From Massilia sp. MS-15 (GTDB taxonomy: Bacteria > Pseudomonadota > Gammaproteobacteria > Burkholderiales > Burkholderiaceae_D), in NCBI RefSeq assembly GCF_020176695.1, contig NZ_JAIWIA010000027.1, forward strand, positions 62,001 through 126,000: DNA of 64,000 nt. The letters run 5' to 3'. The position numbers and the translations under genes were made by a program. This document shows, one piece after another, positions 11,221-20,566 of the stretch. The notes under the pieces were generated by a model. The model was not told the DNA's origin. It did no database searches and was given only the letters and a program-made list of their open reading frames with translations. How positions within the stretch are numbered: the first letter of the stretch is position 1; each line of letters opens with the position of its first letter.

Positions 11221-12585
11221 CTAGAGACCCGCCGCGGCCTTCATCAGGTGGAACACCTGCGTGTTCTCGATCGTGCCCTTGAACGGGGCTGAACCGGCCC
11301 CGGTGGCGTACAGCTTCACGTCCCCGCCTCCGTGCGACTCGTAGACCGTGCGCACGCCGGCTTCCTGCTGGTACGCGTCGTCCAGCGCGGTGGCGCTGTC
11401 GACGTCGGCGCGCTGGTCCGGACGCACCTTGCCGTTGCCGAACACGAGCGCGGTGAAGGTCTTGCCGTCGGCATCCTTCTTCGGCTGGCCGGTGGCGTAG
11501 TCGTGCACGATGTCGAGCACCTTGCTGCCGCGCTTCGGATAGCCGTTCAGGACCATGGTGTGGTCGTGGTCAGCGGTGATCACGATCAGGGTGTTCTCCA
11601 GGCCCGGGTCGATCTCGCGCATGCGCGCGATCGTCGCCACGATCGCCTCGTCGAAGGCCACGGTGTCGGCCAGCGCGTTCTTGGCGTTGTTGTCGTGCAG
11701 GGCGTGGTCGATCTTGCCGCCTTCGACCATCAGGAAGAAGCCGTCCGGATCGGGCGCCAGCAGCTCGACCGCCTTCAGGGTCATCTCGCTCAGGCTCGGC
11801 TGCTCGGGGCGGCGCGCCAGCGCGAAATCGAGGTGGTCGTCGGCGCTGTAGATGCCGACGAACTTGCGGCCTGGGCGCGCCGACAGCATGTCGGCGCGGG
11901 TGGCGCCCACCGCGTAGCCTTGCGCGGCGAATTCCTTCAGCAGGTCGCGTCCGTCGGCGCGGCCCTTTGGATTGCGCGCCCGGTCGTAGGGCGTGAAGTG
12001 GTTGCGCGCACCGCCCATCAGCACGTCCACGCCGTCGCCCAGCGCCGCGTTGTAGCCCTCCCCGCCTGGCACGATCTGGCGCGCGATGCTGTAGGCGGCA
12101 TCACGGTGGCAGGCGTGGGCGAAAGTCGAGGCCGGGGTGGCGTGGGTCAGCGCGGTGGTGGTCACCGCGCCCACCGCCTTGCCCCGTGCCTTGGCCAGTT
12201 CGAGGATGGTCGGCACCACCTGGCCGTCGACGCACTTGTCCACCGTGCGGTTGCCGTTCGCGTCCTTGTCCGGCTCGATGGCGCGCGCATCCTTCAGCGA
12301 GATGCCGTCCTGGTTGATCTTCACGCCCGTCATGTAGGCGCCCATCGAGGGCGCGCTGTCGGTGGTCTGGAAGTCGTTCGAATAGGTCTTGATGCGCGCG
12401 GTGCGCTCCAGCCGTTCGAAGCCGAGCAGGCCGTCCTCGCCGTGCTTGAAGATGCGCGCGGCGGTGATGGTGGTCGGGCCCATGCCGTCGCCCAGGAAAA
12501 AGATGATGTTCTTCGCCTGCGGCGCGGCCGCGGCGCCCGAGGCGACCAGGCTGGCGGCGAGCAGGAGGGAAAGTCGTTTGTGCAT
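11221..12585 (-). CDS. Exported alkaline phosphatase (PhoA family)
   Basis: 454 residues. Sec signal peptide (MHKRLSLLLAASLVASGAAA, cut near AAA|APQ). Alkaline phosphatase signature residues are in order: metal Asp in FFLGDGMG, nucleophile Ser in TDSAPSMG, metal ligands EGGKIDHALH and TADHDHT, and the last metal His in ESHGGGDV. A His follows the Asp of the IDH motif where E. coli PhoA has Lys328, as in many other alkaline phosphatases. It should release phosphate from monoesters in the periplasm. It is the second gene of a tandem pair, 10 bp after the paralogue on the same strand. Confidence 0.93.
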   Translation of the reverse strand: MHKRLSLLLAASLVASGAAAAPQAKNIIFFLGDGMGPTTITAARIFKHGEDGLLGFERLERTARIKTYSNDFQTTDSAPSMGAYMTGVKINQDGISLKDARAIEPDKDANGNRTVDKCVDGQVVPTILELAKARGKAVGAVTTTALTHATPASTFAHACHRDAAYSIARQIVPGGEGYNAALGDGVDVLMGGARNHFTPYDRARNPKGRADGRDLLKEFAAQGYAVGATRADMLSARPGRKFVGIYSADDHLDFALARRPEQPSLSEMTLKAVELLAPDPDGFFLMVEGGKIDHALHDNNAKNALADTVAFDEAIVATIARMREIDPGLENTLIVITADHDHTMVLNGYPKRGSKVLDIVHDYATGQPKKDADGKTFTALVFGNGKVRPDQRADVDSATALDDAYQQEAGVRTVYESHGGGDVKLYATGAGSAPFKGTIENTQVFHLMKAAAGL

Positions 12586-12595
12586 GGTGGTCTCC

Positions 12596-14083
12596 TTACA
12601 GGCCGGCGGCGGTCTTGATCAGGCCGAATACGCGCGTGTTGTCGATGGTTCCGCGGAACAGTTCCGCGCCGGCGCCGGCGGCGCCCAGGTAGACGTCGGT
12701 GCCGCCATGGGTCTCGGCGCCGGGGCGGGTGCGCACCACGGCTTCCTGGTGGTAGTCGTCGCGCGTGACGATGTCGTCGGTCAGCGCGGGCTGGGTGCCG
12801 CGGCTGCCATTGACGCGCTTCTCGCCGGTGCCGAAGCCGATGATGGTGAACGGACGGCCTTCGCGGTCCAGCATGGGGCTGCCGTCCAGGTTGCGCACCA
12901 GGCCCAGCACGCCCGGGTTGGTGGGCGTGGTCTTGCCGGTGCGGACCGTGTAGCCATTCAGCAGCAGGGTGTGGTCATGGTCGGCGGTGGCCACGACCAG
13001 GGTGTGCTTCAGGCCCGGATCGAGCGCTTCCATCTTCTCCAGCGCGGCCTGCATGGCGGCGTTGTAGGACACGGTTTCCTGCAGCGCGCGTTTGCCCAGG
13101 GTGGCATGCAGCGCGTGGTCGATCAGGCCGCCCTCGACTACCAGGAAGAAGCCCTTGCCGCTGCCTTTGCCGGTGCCGGCGTGCGGCGCCAGCAGGTCGA
13201 TCGCCTTGCGCGTCATCTCGGTCAGGCTGGGCTGCCTGGCCGGGTCGCGCGCGGCGTCGTAGTCCATGTGGTTGGCGGCGAACAGGCCGATCGCCGGCTG
13301 GCGCGGATCGGCGCCAAGCGCCCCCATGCCAGCGCTGTCGGCCACCACGCGCATGCCCTGCGCGCGCAGCTCGGCCAACAGGTCGCGCCCGTCGGCGCGC
13401 TTGCCGCCGCGCTCGAAGGGCGTGAAGAACTGTGCGCCGCCGCCGAACAGCACGTCGAGGCCGCGCGCGCCGAGGGCCGCGTTGTAGCCGGCGCCGCCCG
13501 GCACCAGCATCGCCGCGAAGTCGTTTTCCAGCTTGCGGTGGCAACCGTGGCCATACGCGGAGGCTGGCGTCGCGTCGGTCACGCTGGTGTTGGTGACCAC
13601 GCCGATCGCCATGCCGCGCCGGCGCGCCAGCTCCAGCAGCGTGGGGGCGGGCTCGCCGTTGTCGCACTTGCTGACCAGGGCATTGCCGTTGGCATCCTTG
13701 GCGGGCGCGATCGAGCGCGTGCCGAAGGACATCGAGATCACACCGTTGTTGTGCTTCACCCCGGTCATGTAGGCGGCCATGCCGGCCGCGCTGTCGGTGA
13801 CCATGGCGTCGTTCGAGAAGGTCTTCACGAAGGCCGATTCGGGCAGGCGGTCGATGGTAAGTTCGCCTTCTTCGCCGGCGTGGAAGATGCGCGCGGCGGT
13901 GAGCGTGTTCAGGCCCATGCCGTCGCCGAGGAAGAAGATCACGTTCTTCGCGCGCTCCTGGTGCTGGGCCTGCGCTGGGGCCTGCGCCTGGGACTGCGCC
14001 TGGTCCTGGGAAGTGGGCGGCACCGAGGCGCAGCCGGAAAGCAGGGCAAGCAAGGCTGCGCCGGCAAGGGTGGTCAATCGCAT
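12596..14083 (-). CDS. Lipoprotein alkaline phosphatase (PhoA family), paralogue
   Basis: 495 residues. Begins with a lipoprotein signal peptide, lipobox LLSGC (acylated Cys18), followed by a Gln/Ala-rich spacer (QAQSQAQAPAQAQ) that would hold the enzyme off the membrane. Catalytic set: FFLGDGMG, nucleophile Ser in TDSAAGMA, EGGLIDHALH, TADHDHT, ETHGGTDV. It is the first gene of a two-gene operon with another phosphatase that has a cleavable signal peptide. The pair most likely arose by tandem duplication followed by a change of anchor. No convincing Pho box was found upstream. Confidence 0.92.
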   Translation of the reverse strand: MRLTTLAGAALLALLSGCASVPPTSQDQAQSQAQAPAQAQHQERAKNVIFFLGDGMGLNTLTAARIFHAGEEGELTIDRLPESAFVKTFSNDAMVTDSAAGMAAYMTGVKHNNGVISMSFGTRSIAPAKDANGNALVSKCDNGEPAPTLLELARRRGMAIGVVTNTSVTDATPASAYGHGCHRKLENDFAAMLVPGGAGYNAALGARGLDVLFGGGAQFFTPFERGGKRADGRDLLAELRAQGMRVVADSAGMGALGADPRQPAIGLFAANHMDYDAARDPARQPSLTEMTRKAIDLLAPHAGTGKGSGKGFFLVVEGGLIDHALHATLGKRALQETVSYNAAMQAALEKMEALDPGLKHTLVVATADHDHTLLLNGYTVRTGKTTPTNPGVLGLVRNLDGSPMLDREGRPFTIIGFGTGEKRVNGSRGTQPALTDDIVTRDDYHQEAVVRTRPGAETHGGTDVYLGAAGAGAELFRGTIDNTRVFGLIKTAAGL

Positions 14084-14167
14084 GGAGAACCTCTACGTCT
14101 GGAAAGCGCAGAGTTTACACCGCGCCATGTGCATATGGCAGGCGGATTTGTTGCGGGATTGTTGGGT

Positions 14168-14794
14168 CTAGGCGCCCGGCTTGAATTCCCAGCGCTTCCA
14201 CGCCGCCAGCACCGCATTCGGATACTGCGGCTTGCCGCGGCTGCCGTTGTAGCGGCCAAGGGCCAGGTAGAGGTTGCCCTTCTCCATATCGATGTACATG
14301 CGCAGGATCGAGCAGCCGTAGCGCAAGTTGGTCTGCATGTTGAACAGCATGCGGCGGTCGCTGTCGCCGATCACCTTGGTCCAGAAGGGCATCACCTGCA
14401 TGTAGCCGCGCGCGCCGGCGATCGAGATCGCGTACTTGCGATAGGCCGACTCGACCTGGATCAGGCCCAGCACCAGCCCCGGATCGAGGCCGGCACGGGT
14501 CGATTCGTACCAGAGCGTCTCGAGGAATTCGGTGCGCGACAGGAGATCGGGAATGCGCTTGGCGAGCCGGGTCGACATCTCGGCGAACCAGGCTTCGTAG
14601 CGCGCCCGCGCCGCGGCATCGCGCAGTACCGGTTTGGGCGGACGGCTGTCGCGGATCGCGCTGGCCAGGGCCAGGCGCACCGAATCGGCGAGCTGCTCTT
14701 CCTTCTGGTTGCCCGCATGGGCACTGCCAGCGAGCAGCAGCGCGCCGGCGAACAGCGCGCCGGCCGCGAACGGGAACAGCGTGGCCAGGTTCAC
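14168..14794 (-). CDS. Lytic transglycosylase, SLT domain
   Basis: 208 residues from a GTG start. The signal peptide ([26 protein letters not shown]) leads to a soluble-lytic-transglycosylase fold with catalytic Glu115 in [14 protein letters not shown], the [12 protein letters not shown] motif, and a [11 protein letters not shown] block. It should cleave the MurNAc-GlcNAc bond in peptidoglycan, giving 1,6-anhydro ends. The GTG was chosen because it overlaps the proS stop as GTGA, so the gene is translationally coupled to proS; upstream in-frame sequence is antisense-like Arg/Gly-rich noise that overlaps proS. Confidence 0.87.
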   Translation of the reverse strand: MNLATLFPFAAGALFAGALLLAGSAHAGNQKEEQLADSVRLALASAIRDSRPPKPVLRDAAARARYEAWFAEMSTRLAKRIPDLLSRTEFLETLWYESTRAGLDPGLVLGLIQVESAYRKYAISIAGARGYMQVMPFWTKVIGDSDRRMLFNMQTNLRYGCSILRMYIDMEKGNLYLALGRYNGSRGKPQYPNAVLAAWKRWEFKPGA

Positions 14795-16509
14795 TTGCCC
14801 AGCTTGCCCTTGATGAAGGCGGCCATGCCGTCGACCGGCACGCTGGTGGCCGCCTCGTCGCGGCGGCCCTGGTATTCCAGATTGCCTTCCTTGAGGCCGC
14901 GCTCGCCGATCACGACACGGTGCGGGACGCCGATCAGTTCCCAGTCGGCGAACATCGCGCCCGGACGCAGGCCGCGGTCGTCGACGATGACGTCGACGCC
15001 CGCCGCCTGCAGTTCTGCGTACAGCTGCTCGGTGTGTTCCTTGACCATCTCGCTGCGGTCCAGGCCCATCGGGCACAGCACCAGCTCGAACGGGGCGATC
15101 GCATCCGGCCAGACGATGCCCTTGTCGTCGTAGTTCTGCTCGATCGCCGCGCCCAGGATGCGGGTCACGCCGATGCCGTAGCAGCCCATCTGCAGCGGGG
15201 CGGGTTTGCCGGCTTCGTCCAGGAAGGTGGCCTGCATGGCTTCCGAGTAGGCGGTGCCAAGCTGGAACACGTGGCCCACTTCGATGCCGCGCTCGATCGC
15301 CAGCACGCCCTCGCCGTCCGGCGAAGGATCGCCTTCGACCACGTTGCGCAGGTCGGCCACCAGCGGCTCGGCGCAGTCGCGGCCCCAGTTGGCGCCGGTG
15401 TAGTGGTAGTCCGCTTCGTTCGCGCCGCAGACGAAATCGGCCATGTTGGCGACCGTGCGGTCGGCCACCACGGTGACCGGCAGGCGGGTAGAGATCGGAC
15501 CGAGGTAGCCCGGCACGGTGCCGTAGGCTTCCCCGATCTCGGCTTCGGTCGAGAAGCGGAATTCCTTCAGGCCCGGCACCTTGTTCACCTTGATCTCGTT
15601 GAGCTCATGGTCGGCGCGCAGCAGCAGCAGGAAGTAGGTCTTCTTCCCTTCGTTCTCGACGGTCAGGGCGATGCTCTTGACGTGGTGCTGCAGCGGAATG
15701 CCCAGCAGTTCGGCCACGGCTTCGCACTTCGTCTTGCCGGGCGTGGACGTCTTGACCAGTTCCTGCGTCGGCGCGGCGCGCTCGCCGCTGGCCAGCGCTT
15801 CGGCCGCTTCGATGTTGGCGGCGTAGCTCGAGGTCGGGCAGTACACCAGCGCGTCTTCGCCGGTGCTGGCGATGACGTGGAATTCGTGCGAGCCGGTGCC
15901 GCCGATGGCGCCATTATCGGCCGCCACCGCGCGGAACTTCAGGCCAAAGCGGGTGAAGATCTTCGTATACGCCTCGAACATGGTGGCGTAGGACTTCTGC
16001 ATGCCTTCGACGTCGCGGTCGAAGGAATAGGCATCCTTCATCGTGAACTCGCGGCCGCGCATCAGGCCGAAGCGCGGGCGGCGCTCGTCGCGGAACTTGG
16101 TCTGGATGTGATAGAAGTTGATCGGCAGCTGGCGGTAGGACTTCAGTTCGCTGCGCACGACGTCGGTGACCACTTCTTCCGAGGTCGGCTGGATGGCGAA
16201 CTCACGGCCGTGACGGTCCTTGACGCGCATCAGCTCCGGGCCCATCTTGTCCCAGCGCCCGGTCTCCTGCCACAGCTCGGCCGGCTGCACCAGCGGCATC
16301 AGCAGTTCGATGGCGCCCGCCTTGTTCATTTCTTCGCGGATGATGTTCTCGACCTTGCGGATGATGCGCAGGCCGGTCGGCATGTAGGTGTAGATGCCCG
16401 AGCCGAGGCGCTTGATCATCCCCGCGCGCATCATCAGCTGGTGGCTGACGATTTCCGCGTCCGAGGGCGCTTCTTTGAGAGTTGAAATAAAAAATCGTGA
16501 GGCGCGCAT
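14791..16509 (-). CDS. proS: Prolyl-tRNA synthetase
   Basis: 572 residues, the bacterial long form. Class II synthetase: motif 1 region [16 protein letters not shown], motif 2 [17 protein letters not shown], motif 3 GIGVTRI. The YbaK-like editing insertion is present between motifs 2 and 3 (about residues 225-400), which removes mischarged Ala-tRNA(Pro). The C-terminal anticodon-binding domain follows. It is divergent from rppH and coupled at its 3' end to a lytic transglycosylase gene. Confidence 0.98.
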   Translation of the reverse strand: MRASRFFISTLKEAPSDAEIVSHQLMMRAGMIKRLGSGIYTYMPTGLRIIRKVENIIREEMNKAGAIELLMPLVQPAELWQETGRWDKMGPELMRVKDRHGREFAIQPTSEEVVTDVVRSELKSYRQLPINFYHIQTKFRDERRPRFGLMRGREFTMKDAYSFDRDVEGMQKSYATMFEAYTKIFTRFGLKFRAVAADNGAIGGTGSHEFHVIASTGEDALVYCPTSSYAANIEAAEALASGERAAPTQELVKTSTPGKTKCEAVAELLGIPLQHHVKSIALTVENEGKKTYFLLLLRADHELNEIKVNKVPGLKEFRFSTEAEIGEAYGTVPGYLGPISTRLPVTVVADRTVANMADFVCGANEADYHYTGANWGRDCAEPLVADLRNVVEGDPSPDGEGVLAIERGIEVGHVFQLGTAYSEAMQATFLDEAGKPAPLQMGCYGIGVTRILGAAIEQNYDDKGIVWPDAIAPFELVLCPMGLDRSEMVKEHTEQLYAELQAAGVDVIVDDRGLRPGAMFADWELIGVPHRVVIGERGLKEGNLEYQGRRDEAATSVPVDGMAAFIKGKLGK

Positions 16510-16539
16510 ATCCGTGAATTCTTTTTAAAAAGAGAGGGT

Positions 16540-16545
16540 TATAAT
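16540..16545 (+). promoter_or_regulatory. Possible -10 element in the proS/rppH divergent region
   Basis: A perfect TATAAT at 16540-16545 on the plus strand, about 180 nt upstream of rppH. The -35 is poor, so this is a weak call. Confidence 0.3.
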
Positions 16546-16725
16546 CGACCTAATTTTAAAGGATTAGCTGGCTGATGCGTCCAAACTTTCTACAAATGGG
16601 GCCGGAACGGAGCACGGAACCGGCAAGCCCGGCCTGGTCGGCAAGCCGCGGTCAGGGCAAGGGCGACAATTTGTGGGTAAAAATATAAGGATCATTCGGC
16701 CGGCAGAAAGTTTCGAGGTGCACTT

Positions 16726-17370
16726 ATGCTCGATCGTGAAGGGTTCCGCCCCAACGTCGGCATCATCCTGCTGAACGCCAATAACGAGGTGTGGTGGGGC
16801 AAGCGGGTGCGCGAGCACTCGTGGCAATTTCCGCAAGGGGGTATCAAATACGGCGAAACGCCGGAACAGGCGATGTACCGCGAACTCGAAGAAGAGATCG
16901 GTTTGCGCCAGGAGCACGTCAAGATCGTGGGCCGCACCCGCGACTGGCTGCGCTATGAAGTGCCGGACCACTTCATCAAGCGCGAGATCCGCGGCCACTA
17001 CCGTGGCCAGAAGCAGATCTGGTTCCTGCTGCGCATGATGGCGCGCGATAACGACGTCAACCTGCGCCTGACGGATCACCCCGAGTTCGACGCCTGGCGC
17101 TGGCACGACTACTGGGTGCCGCTGGACGTGGTCATCGAGTTCAAGCGCGATGTCTACCAGCGTGCGCTGCAGGAACTGTCGCGCTTCATTACCTGGCCGG
17201 CCCGCGGCGCCCACGGCGAACGCCGCCACAGCGCGCGCTACCTGCGCCAGCCGCACGGGCGCGCCCAGGGCGGCGGCAAGGCGGCCCAGCAGCCGCCGGC
17301 GCTGGCGGCAAGTGCCACCGCGGCGTCCGTTCCGGCGGCGCCGGACGCACTGGCGGCGCAGGAGAAGTAG
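16726..17370 (+). CDS. rppH: RNA 5'-pyrophosphohydrolase RppH (Nudix)
   Basis: 214 residues. Removes pyrophosphate from 5'-triphosphorylated mRNA and so starts 5'-end-dependent decay by RNase E. The Nudix box reads [20 protein letters not shown] and continues IGL (residues about 38-60) and is complete. The N-terminal [15 protein letters not shown] is typical. A basic and then Ala-rich C-terminal extension (about 160-214) beyond the E. coli length is common in Burkholderiales. Divergent from proS, a conserved arrangement in this order. Confidence 0.94.
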   Translation: MLDREGFRPNVGIILLNANNEVWWGKRVREHSWQFPQGGIKYGETPEQAMYRELEEEIGLRQEHVKIVGRTRDWLRYEVPDHFIKREIRGHYRGQKQIWFLLRMMARDNDVNLRLTDHPEFDAWRWHDYWVPLDVVIEFKRDVYQRALQELSRFITWPARGAHGERRHSARYLRQPHGRAQGGGKAAQQPPALAASATAASVPAAPDALAAQEK

Positions 17371-17572
17371 GCAGCGCATCCGGGAAGCGGGGCGGCGCCA
17401 TGCCGCCGCGCTCCTCCTGCCCTTGCGCCTGCGCTCGCGCCCGATTCGCCCGGAGCGACGGCCGCCCTGCCCTGTCCGAACATCGGGGATGCAGGCTGGC
17501 CGCGCCTGCCCGGCAAGGCGGGCGGCATCGCGCTACAATGCCGCCTCCACTCCCTTTACTTCCCCGTTTCCC

Positions 17573-18001
17573 ATGTTTACTCCGTCCTCGCACGACGTAC
17601 GCCGCTTTTTCTGCGACGCCCTGCGCAAGCAGCGCAATGGCGAGATCCTGAGCCCGATGGATGCCATCGCGGCCGACTGGATCGTCCAGCACCCCGAATA
17701 CCACGCCGAACTGGAAGACGCCGAGGCGGCGATCGCGCGCGACTACGCGGTCGAAGGCGGCAAGCCGAATCCCTTCCTGCACCTGTCGATGCACCTGTCG
17801 ATCGCCGAACAGGTATCGATCGACCAGCCGCGCGGCATCAAGGCCGCGCACGATGCCCTGGTGGCGAAACGCGGCGAGCACGACGCGCACCACGAGATCA
17901 TGGAATGCCTGGGCGAGATGATCTGGACCTCGCAGCGCAACGGACTGCCGCCCGATACCGAGGCCTATATCGACTGCGTGCGCCAGCGCGCCACGCGCTG
18001 A
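17573..18001 (+). CDS. DUF1841 family protein
   Basis: 142 residues. Family phrases visible: MFTPSSHDVRRFFCDALRK, NPFLHLSMHLSIAEQVSIDQP and GEMIWTSQRNGLPPD. A soluble, His-rich helical protein of unknown function, widespread in betaproteobacteria. The start is the first Met that matches the family; in-frame sequence upstream is Arg/Pro-rich. A hairpin terminator lies 25 bp after the stop. Confidence 0.85.
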   Translation: MFTPSSHDVRRFFCDALRKQRNGEILSPMDAIAADWIVQHPEYHAELEDAEAAIARDYAVEGGKPNPFLHLSMHLSIAEQVSIDQPRGIKAAHDALVAKRGEHDAHHEIMECLGEMIWTSQRNGLPPDTEAYIDCVRQRATR

Positions 18002-18025
18002 GGACGGCGCAGCAACATGATCCAG

Positions 18026-18050
18026 AAATGCGGCAAATGCCGCATTTTTT
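18026..18050. terminator. Terminator between DUF1841 and sulP genes
   Basis: AAATGCGGC / GCCGCATTT stem of 9 bp with a 4-nt loop (AAAT), followed by a T run on the plus strand. It separates two convergent genes. Confidence 0.85.
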
Positions 18051-18059
18051 GTATCATGT

Positions 18060-19580
18060 TCAGGCCAGCTTGTCGTCCGCCACCCGGTAGCGCGGGTCTT
18101 CCAGCAGGTTCACCTCGATCATGTCCTTTGCCTTCTCCAGCACCTCGCGGCAGTCCGGGCTCAGGTGGCGCAGGTGCAGGCGCTTGCCCAGCTGGCGGTA
18201 GCGCTCGGCCAGCGCGTCGATGGCCTGGATCGCCGAATGGTCGGCCACGCGCGCGCGGCGGAATTCGATCACCACGTCCTGCGGATCTTCCTTCGGCGTG
18301 AACAGGGCCTGGAAGCCCGTCACCGAGGCGAAGAACAGGGTCCCTTCCAGCTCGTACACCTTCCAGCCCTGGGCATCGACGCCCGTCTCCACCCGGATCT
18401 GCCGGGCGTGCTGCCAGGCGAACACCAGGGCCGACACGACCACGCCCGCCAGCACCGCCACCGCCAGGTCGAAGGCCAGGGTCATGCCGGCCACCAGCAC
18501 GATCACCAGCGCGTCCGCGCGCGGCACCCGGCCGAACAGGCGGAAAGTGCCCCACTCGAAGGTCTTTTCGCACACCACGAACATCACGCCGATCAGCGCC
18601 GCCAGCGGGATCTGCTCGATCCAGTGCGAGCCCACCAGGATGAAGGACAGCAGGAAGGCCGATGCCACGATGCCGGACAGGCGCCCGGTGCCGCCGCTGT
18701 TGACGTTGATCATGCTCTGGCCGATCAGGGCGCAGCCGCCCATGCCGCCGAACAGGCCGGTAACCACGTTCGCGGCGCCCAGCGCCAGGCATTCGCGGTT
18801 CGGCTGGCCGCGCGTGTCGGTGATCTCGTCGACCAGGGTGAGCGTCAGCAGCGACTCGATCAGGCCGACGCCGGCCAGCACCAGCGCGTAGGGGAACACG
18901 ATGCGCAGCGTGTCCAGGTTCCACGGCACCTCCGGCAGGGCGAACGCAGGCAGGCCGCCCGCGATCGAACCCAGGTCGCCCACGGTCTTGGTGTCGATGC
19001 CCAGCAGCGCGCAGCCGGCGCTGGCCGCCAGGATGCCGACCAGCGTGGCCGGCACCGCTTTCGTCACCCGGGGGGTCAGGTAGATCACGGCCATGGTGGC
19101 GGCCACCACGCCCAGCATGGTGGCCAGTGCGGGGCCCGCCATCCACTGCGGCGCGCCGTCCGGGCCCGGGGTCTTGAAGTGCCCGAACTGGGCCACGAAG
19201 ATCACCAGCGCCAGGCCGTTGACGAAGCCGAGCATCACCGGATGCGGCACCATGCGGATGAACTTGCCGAGCCGGGCGGCGGCGAACAGCAGCTGCAGCA
19301 CGCCCATCAGCACCACCGCGGCGAACAGGTACTGGGCCCCATGCTGCACGACGAGCGCCGTCATCACCACCGCCAGCGAGCCGGCGGCGGCCGAGATCAT
19401 GCCCGGGCGCCCGCCAAAGGCGGAGGTGATGAAGGAGACCAGCACCGCCGCATACAGGCCGGTGAGCGGCGAGACCTGGGCCACCAGGGCAAAGGCGATC
19501 GCTTCGGGAACCAGGGCCAGGGCCACGGTCAGGCCGCTGAGCAAATTGGATTTGAGATAGGTGGGAGACAGGGTCGGCAT
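18060..19580 (-). CDS. SulP family inorganic anion transporter
   Basis: 506 residues. About 12-14 hydrophobic segments with the SulP signature region (LSGLTVALALVPEAIAFALVA near the N-terminus, GGMGGCALIGQSMINVNSGG in the middle), then a cytosolic STAS domain (about 410-500, DVVIEFRRARVADHSAIQAID). SulP proteins import sulfate, bicarbonate or dicarboxylates; the substrate cannot be read from sequence. It is monocistronic, with terminators on both sides. Confidence 0.9.
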   Translation of the reverse strand: MPTLSPTYLKSNLLSGLTVALALVPEAIAFALVAQVSPLTGLYAAVLVSFITSAFGGRPGMISAAAGSLAVVMTALVVQHGAQYLFAAVVLMGVLQLLFAAARLGKFIRMVPHPVMLGFVNGLALVIFVAQFGHFKTPGPDGAPQWMAGPALATMLGVVAATMAVIYLTPRVTKAVPATLVGILAASAGCALLGIDTKTVGDLGSIAGGLPAFALPEVPWNLDTLRIVFPYALVLAGVGLIESLLTLTLVDEITDTRGQPNRECLALGAANVVTGLFGGMGGCALIGQSMINVNSGGTGRLSGIVASAFLLSFILVGSHWIEQIPLAALIGVMFVVCEKTFEWGTFRLFGRVPRADALVIVLVAGMTLAFDLAVAVLAGVVVSALVFAWQHARQIRVETGVDAQGWKVYELEGTLFFASVTGFQALFTPKEDPQDVVIEFRRARVADHSAIQAIDALAERYRQLGKRLHLRHLSPDCREVLEKAKDMIEVNLLEDPRYRVADDKLA

Positions 19581-19604
19581 GGTGAGCGGTTCGGAAGGCG
19601 GCCA

Positions 19605-19643
19605 AAAACAAAATCCCCCCGCGGGCGGCCCGGTCGGGGGGAT
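19605..19643 (-). terminator. Terminator downstream of the two cytochrome c genes
   Basis: ATCCCCCCG / CGGGGGGAT stem (19613-19621 and 19635-19643); reading the minus strand it runs into TTTTGTTTTTGG. Confidence 0.85.
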
Positions 19644-19684
19644 CGGCAGTTTACCAGCCCGGGGCCGGTAACGCTGCGAAAAGC

Positions 19685-20023
19685 TTACTTGCTGACGACG
19701 AACTGCGACGGCAGGCTGGCCAGGTAGGCGCCGATGTCGGCCATGTCCTGGTTCGACAGCGGCTGCACCTGCCCCGCCATGATCGGGTTGGTGCGGCCGT
19801 TGGCGCCGGCGCCGCGCTTGTAGGCGCGCAGGGCGTGGGTCAGGTAGTCGGCGTGCTGGCCGGCCAGCTTCGGATAGCTCGGGTCGATCGGCTTGTTGAA
19901 GTCGGCGCCGTGGCAGGATGCGCAGTTGTACTTCTTGGCCAGCGCCTCGCCTTTCGAGACGTCGGCGGCCGCCGCATTCAGGGAAAACGCGCCGATCACC
20001 AGCGCGGAGAACAGTGTTTTCAT
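19685..20023 (-). CDS. Small monoheme cytochrome c
   Basis: 112 residues. Signal peptide MKTLFSALVIGAFSLNAAAA, haem motif CASCH, and a distal Met ligand candidate in NPIMAGQVQPLS. A class I periplasmic cytochrome (c553/c4-half type). It is 10 bp downstream of a second small cytochrome gene of the same type; the pair probably forms an electron shuttle, but the donor and acceptor cannot be told. The start was set at the signal peptide Met. Confidence 0.88.
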   Translation of the reverse strand: MKTLFSALVIGAFSLNAAAADVSKGEALAKKYNCASCHGADFNKPIDPSYPKLAGQHADYLTHALRAYKRGAGANGRTNPIMAGQVQPLSNQDMADIGAYLASLPSQFVVSK

Positions 20024-20033
20024 TGGCTGGTCC

Positions 20034-20390
20034 TTAGCGCTTGGTGGTGGCGGGGGTCTGCTGCGCGTAGTAGGCGGCAACATCGGCGATGTCCTGGTCG
20101 CTCAGCGACTTGGCGATGCCGACCATCGACGGGTGCTTGCGCTCGCCCTTGCGATAGGCCTTGAGCGCGCTCTCGATGTACTTGGCCGACTGGCCGCCGA
20201 TCATGGGAACCTGGTAGACCTCGGGGAAGCCGGTCTTGTAATGGGGAATGCCGTGGCAGCCGATGCACATTTCGATCTTGGCCGGTGCCGCTTTCGGATT
20301 GCCGACAACGTCCGCCGCGACCGCCGCGCCGGTCGTGATTGCGCTGGCGGCAACGCCTGCCAATGCCAGTACTGCTAAAGATGTTTTCAT
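20034..20390 (-). CDS. Small monoheme cytochrome c
   Basis: 118 residues. Signal peptide MKTSLAVLALAGVAASAITTGAAVA, haem motif CIGCH, likely axial Met in HPSMVGIAKSLS. It is the first of two tandem cytochrome genes, similar in length and layout to the second, suggesting an old duplication. Divergent from the MoxR operon across 176 bp. Confidence 0.88.
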   Translation of the reverse strand: MKTSLAVLALAGVAASAITTGAAVAADVVGNPKAAPAKIEMCIGCHGIPHYKTGFPEVYQVPMIGGQSAKYIESALKAYRKGERKHPSMVGIAKSLSDQDIADVAAYYAQQTPATTKR

Positions 20391-20566
20391 GGTGTGGCTC
20401 GTTAGTTGTAATTCGAATACCGCAAACGCACAAAAAGTTAGCAAACGTACTACCAACCTGTCGATTCTATCTGAAGAGTTGTTACCAGTCTACAAGACGC
20501 ACGCTCCCGCCCGGCGCCCGGTTCTGGCATATACTCGCCCTCATTTCCCATCCATCCAACACGCCC

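Noticed and set aside
14084-14167. A possible Pho box upstream of the tandem phosphatases (a CTGCCATA-like half on the minus strand).
   Set aside because: The second half-site at the required 11-bp spacing is missing, so phosphate control cannot be claimed from sequence.
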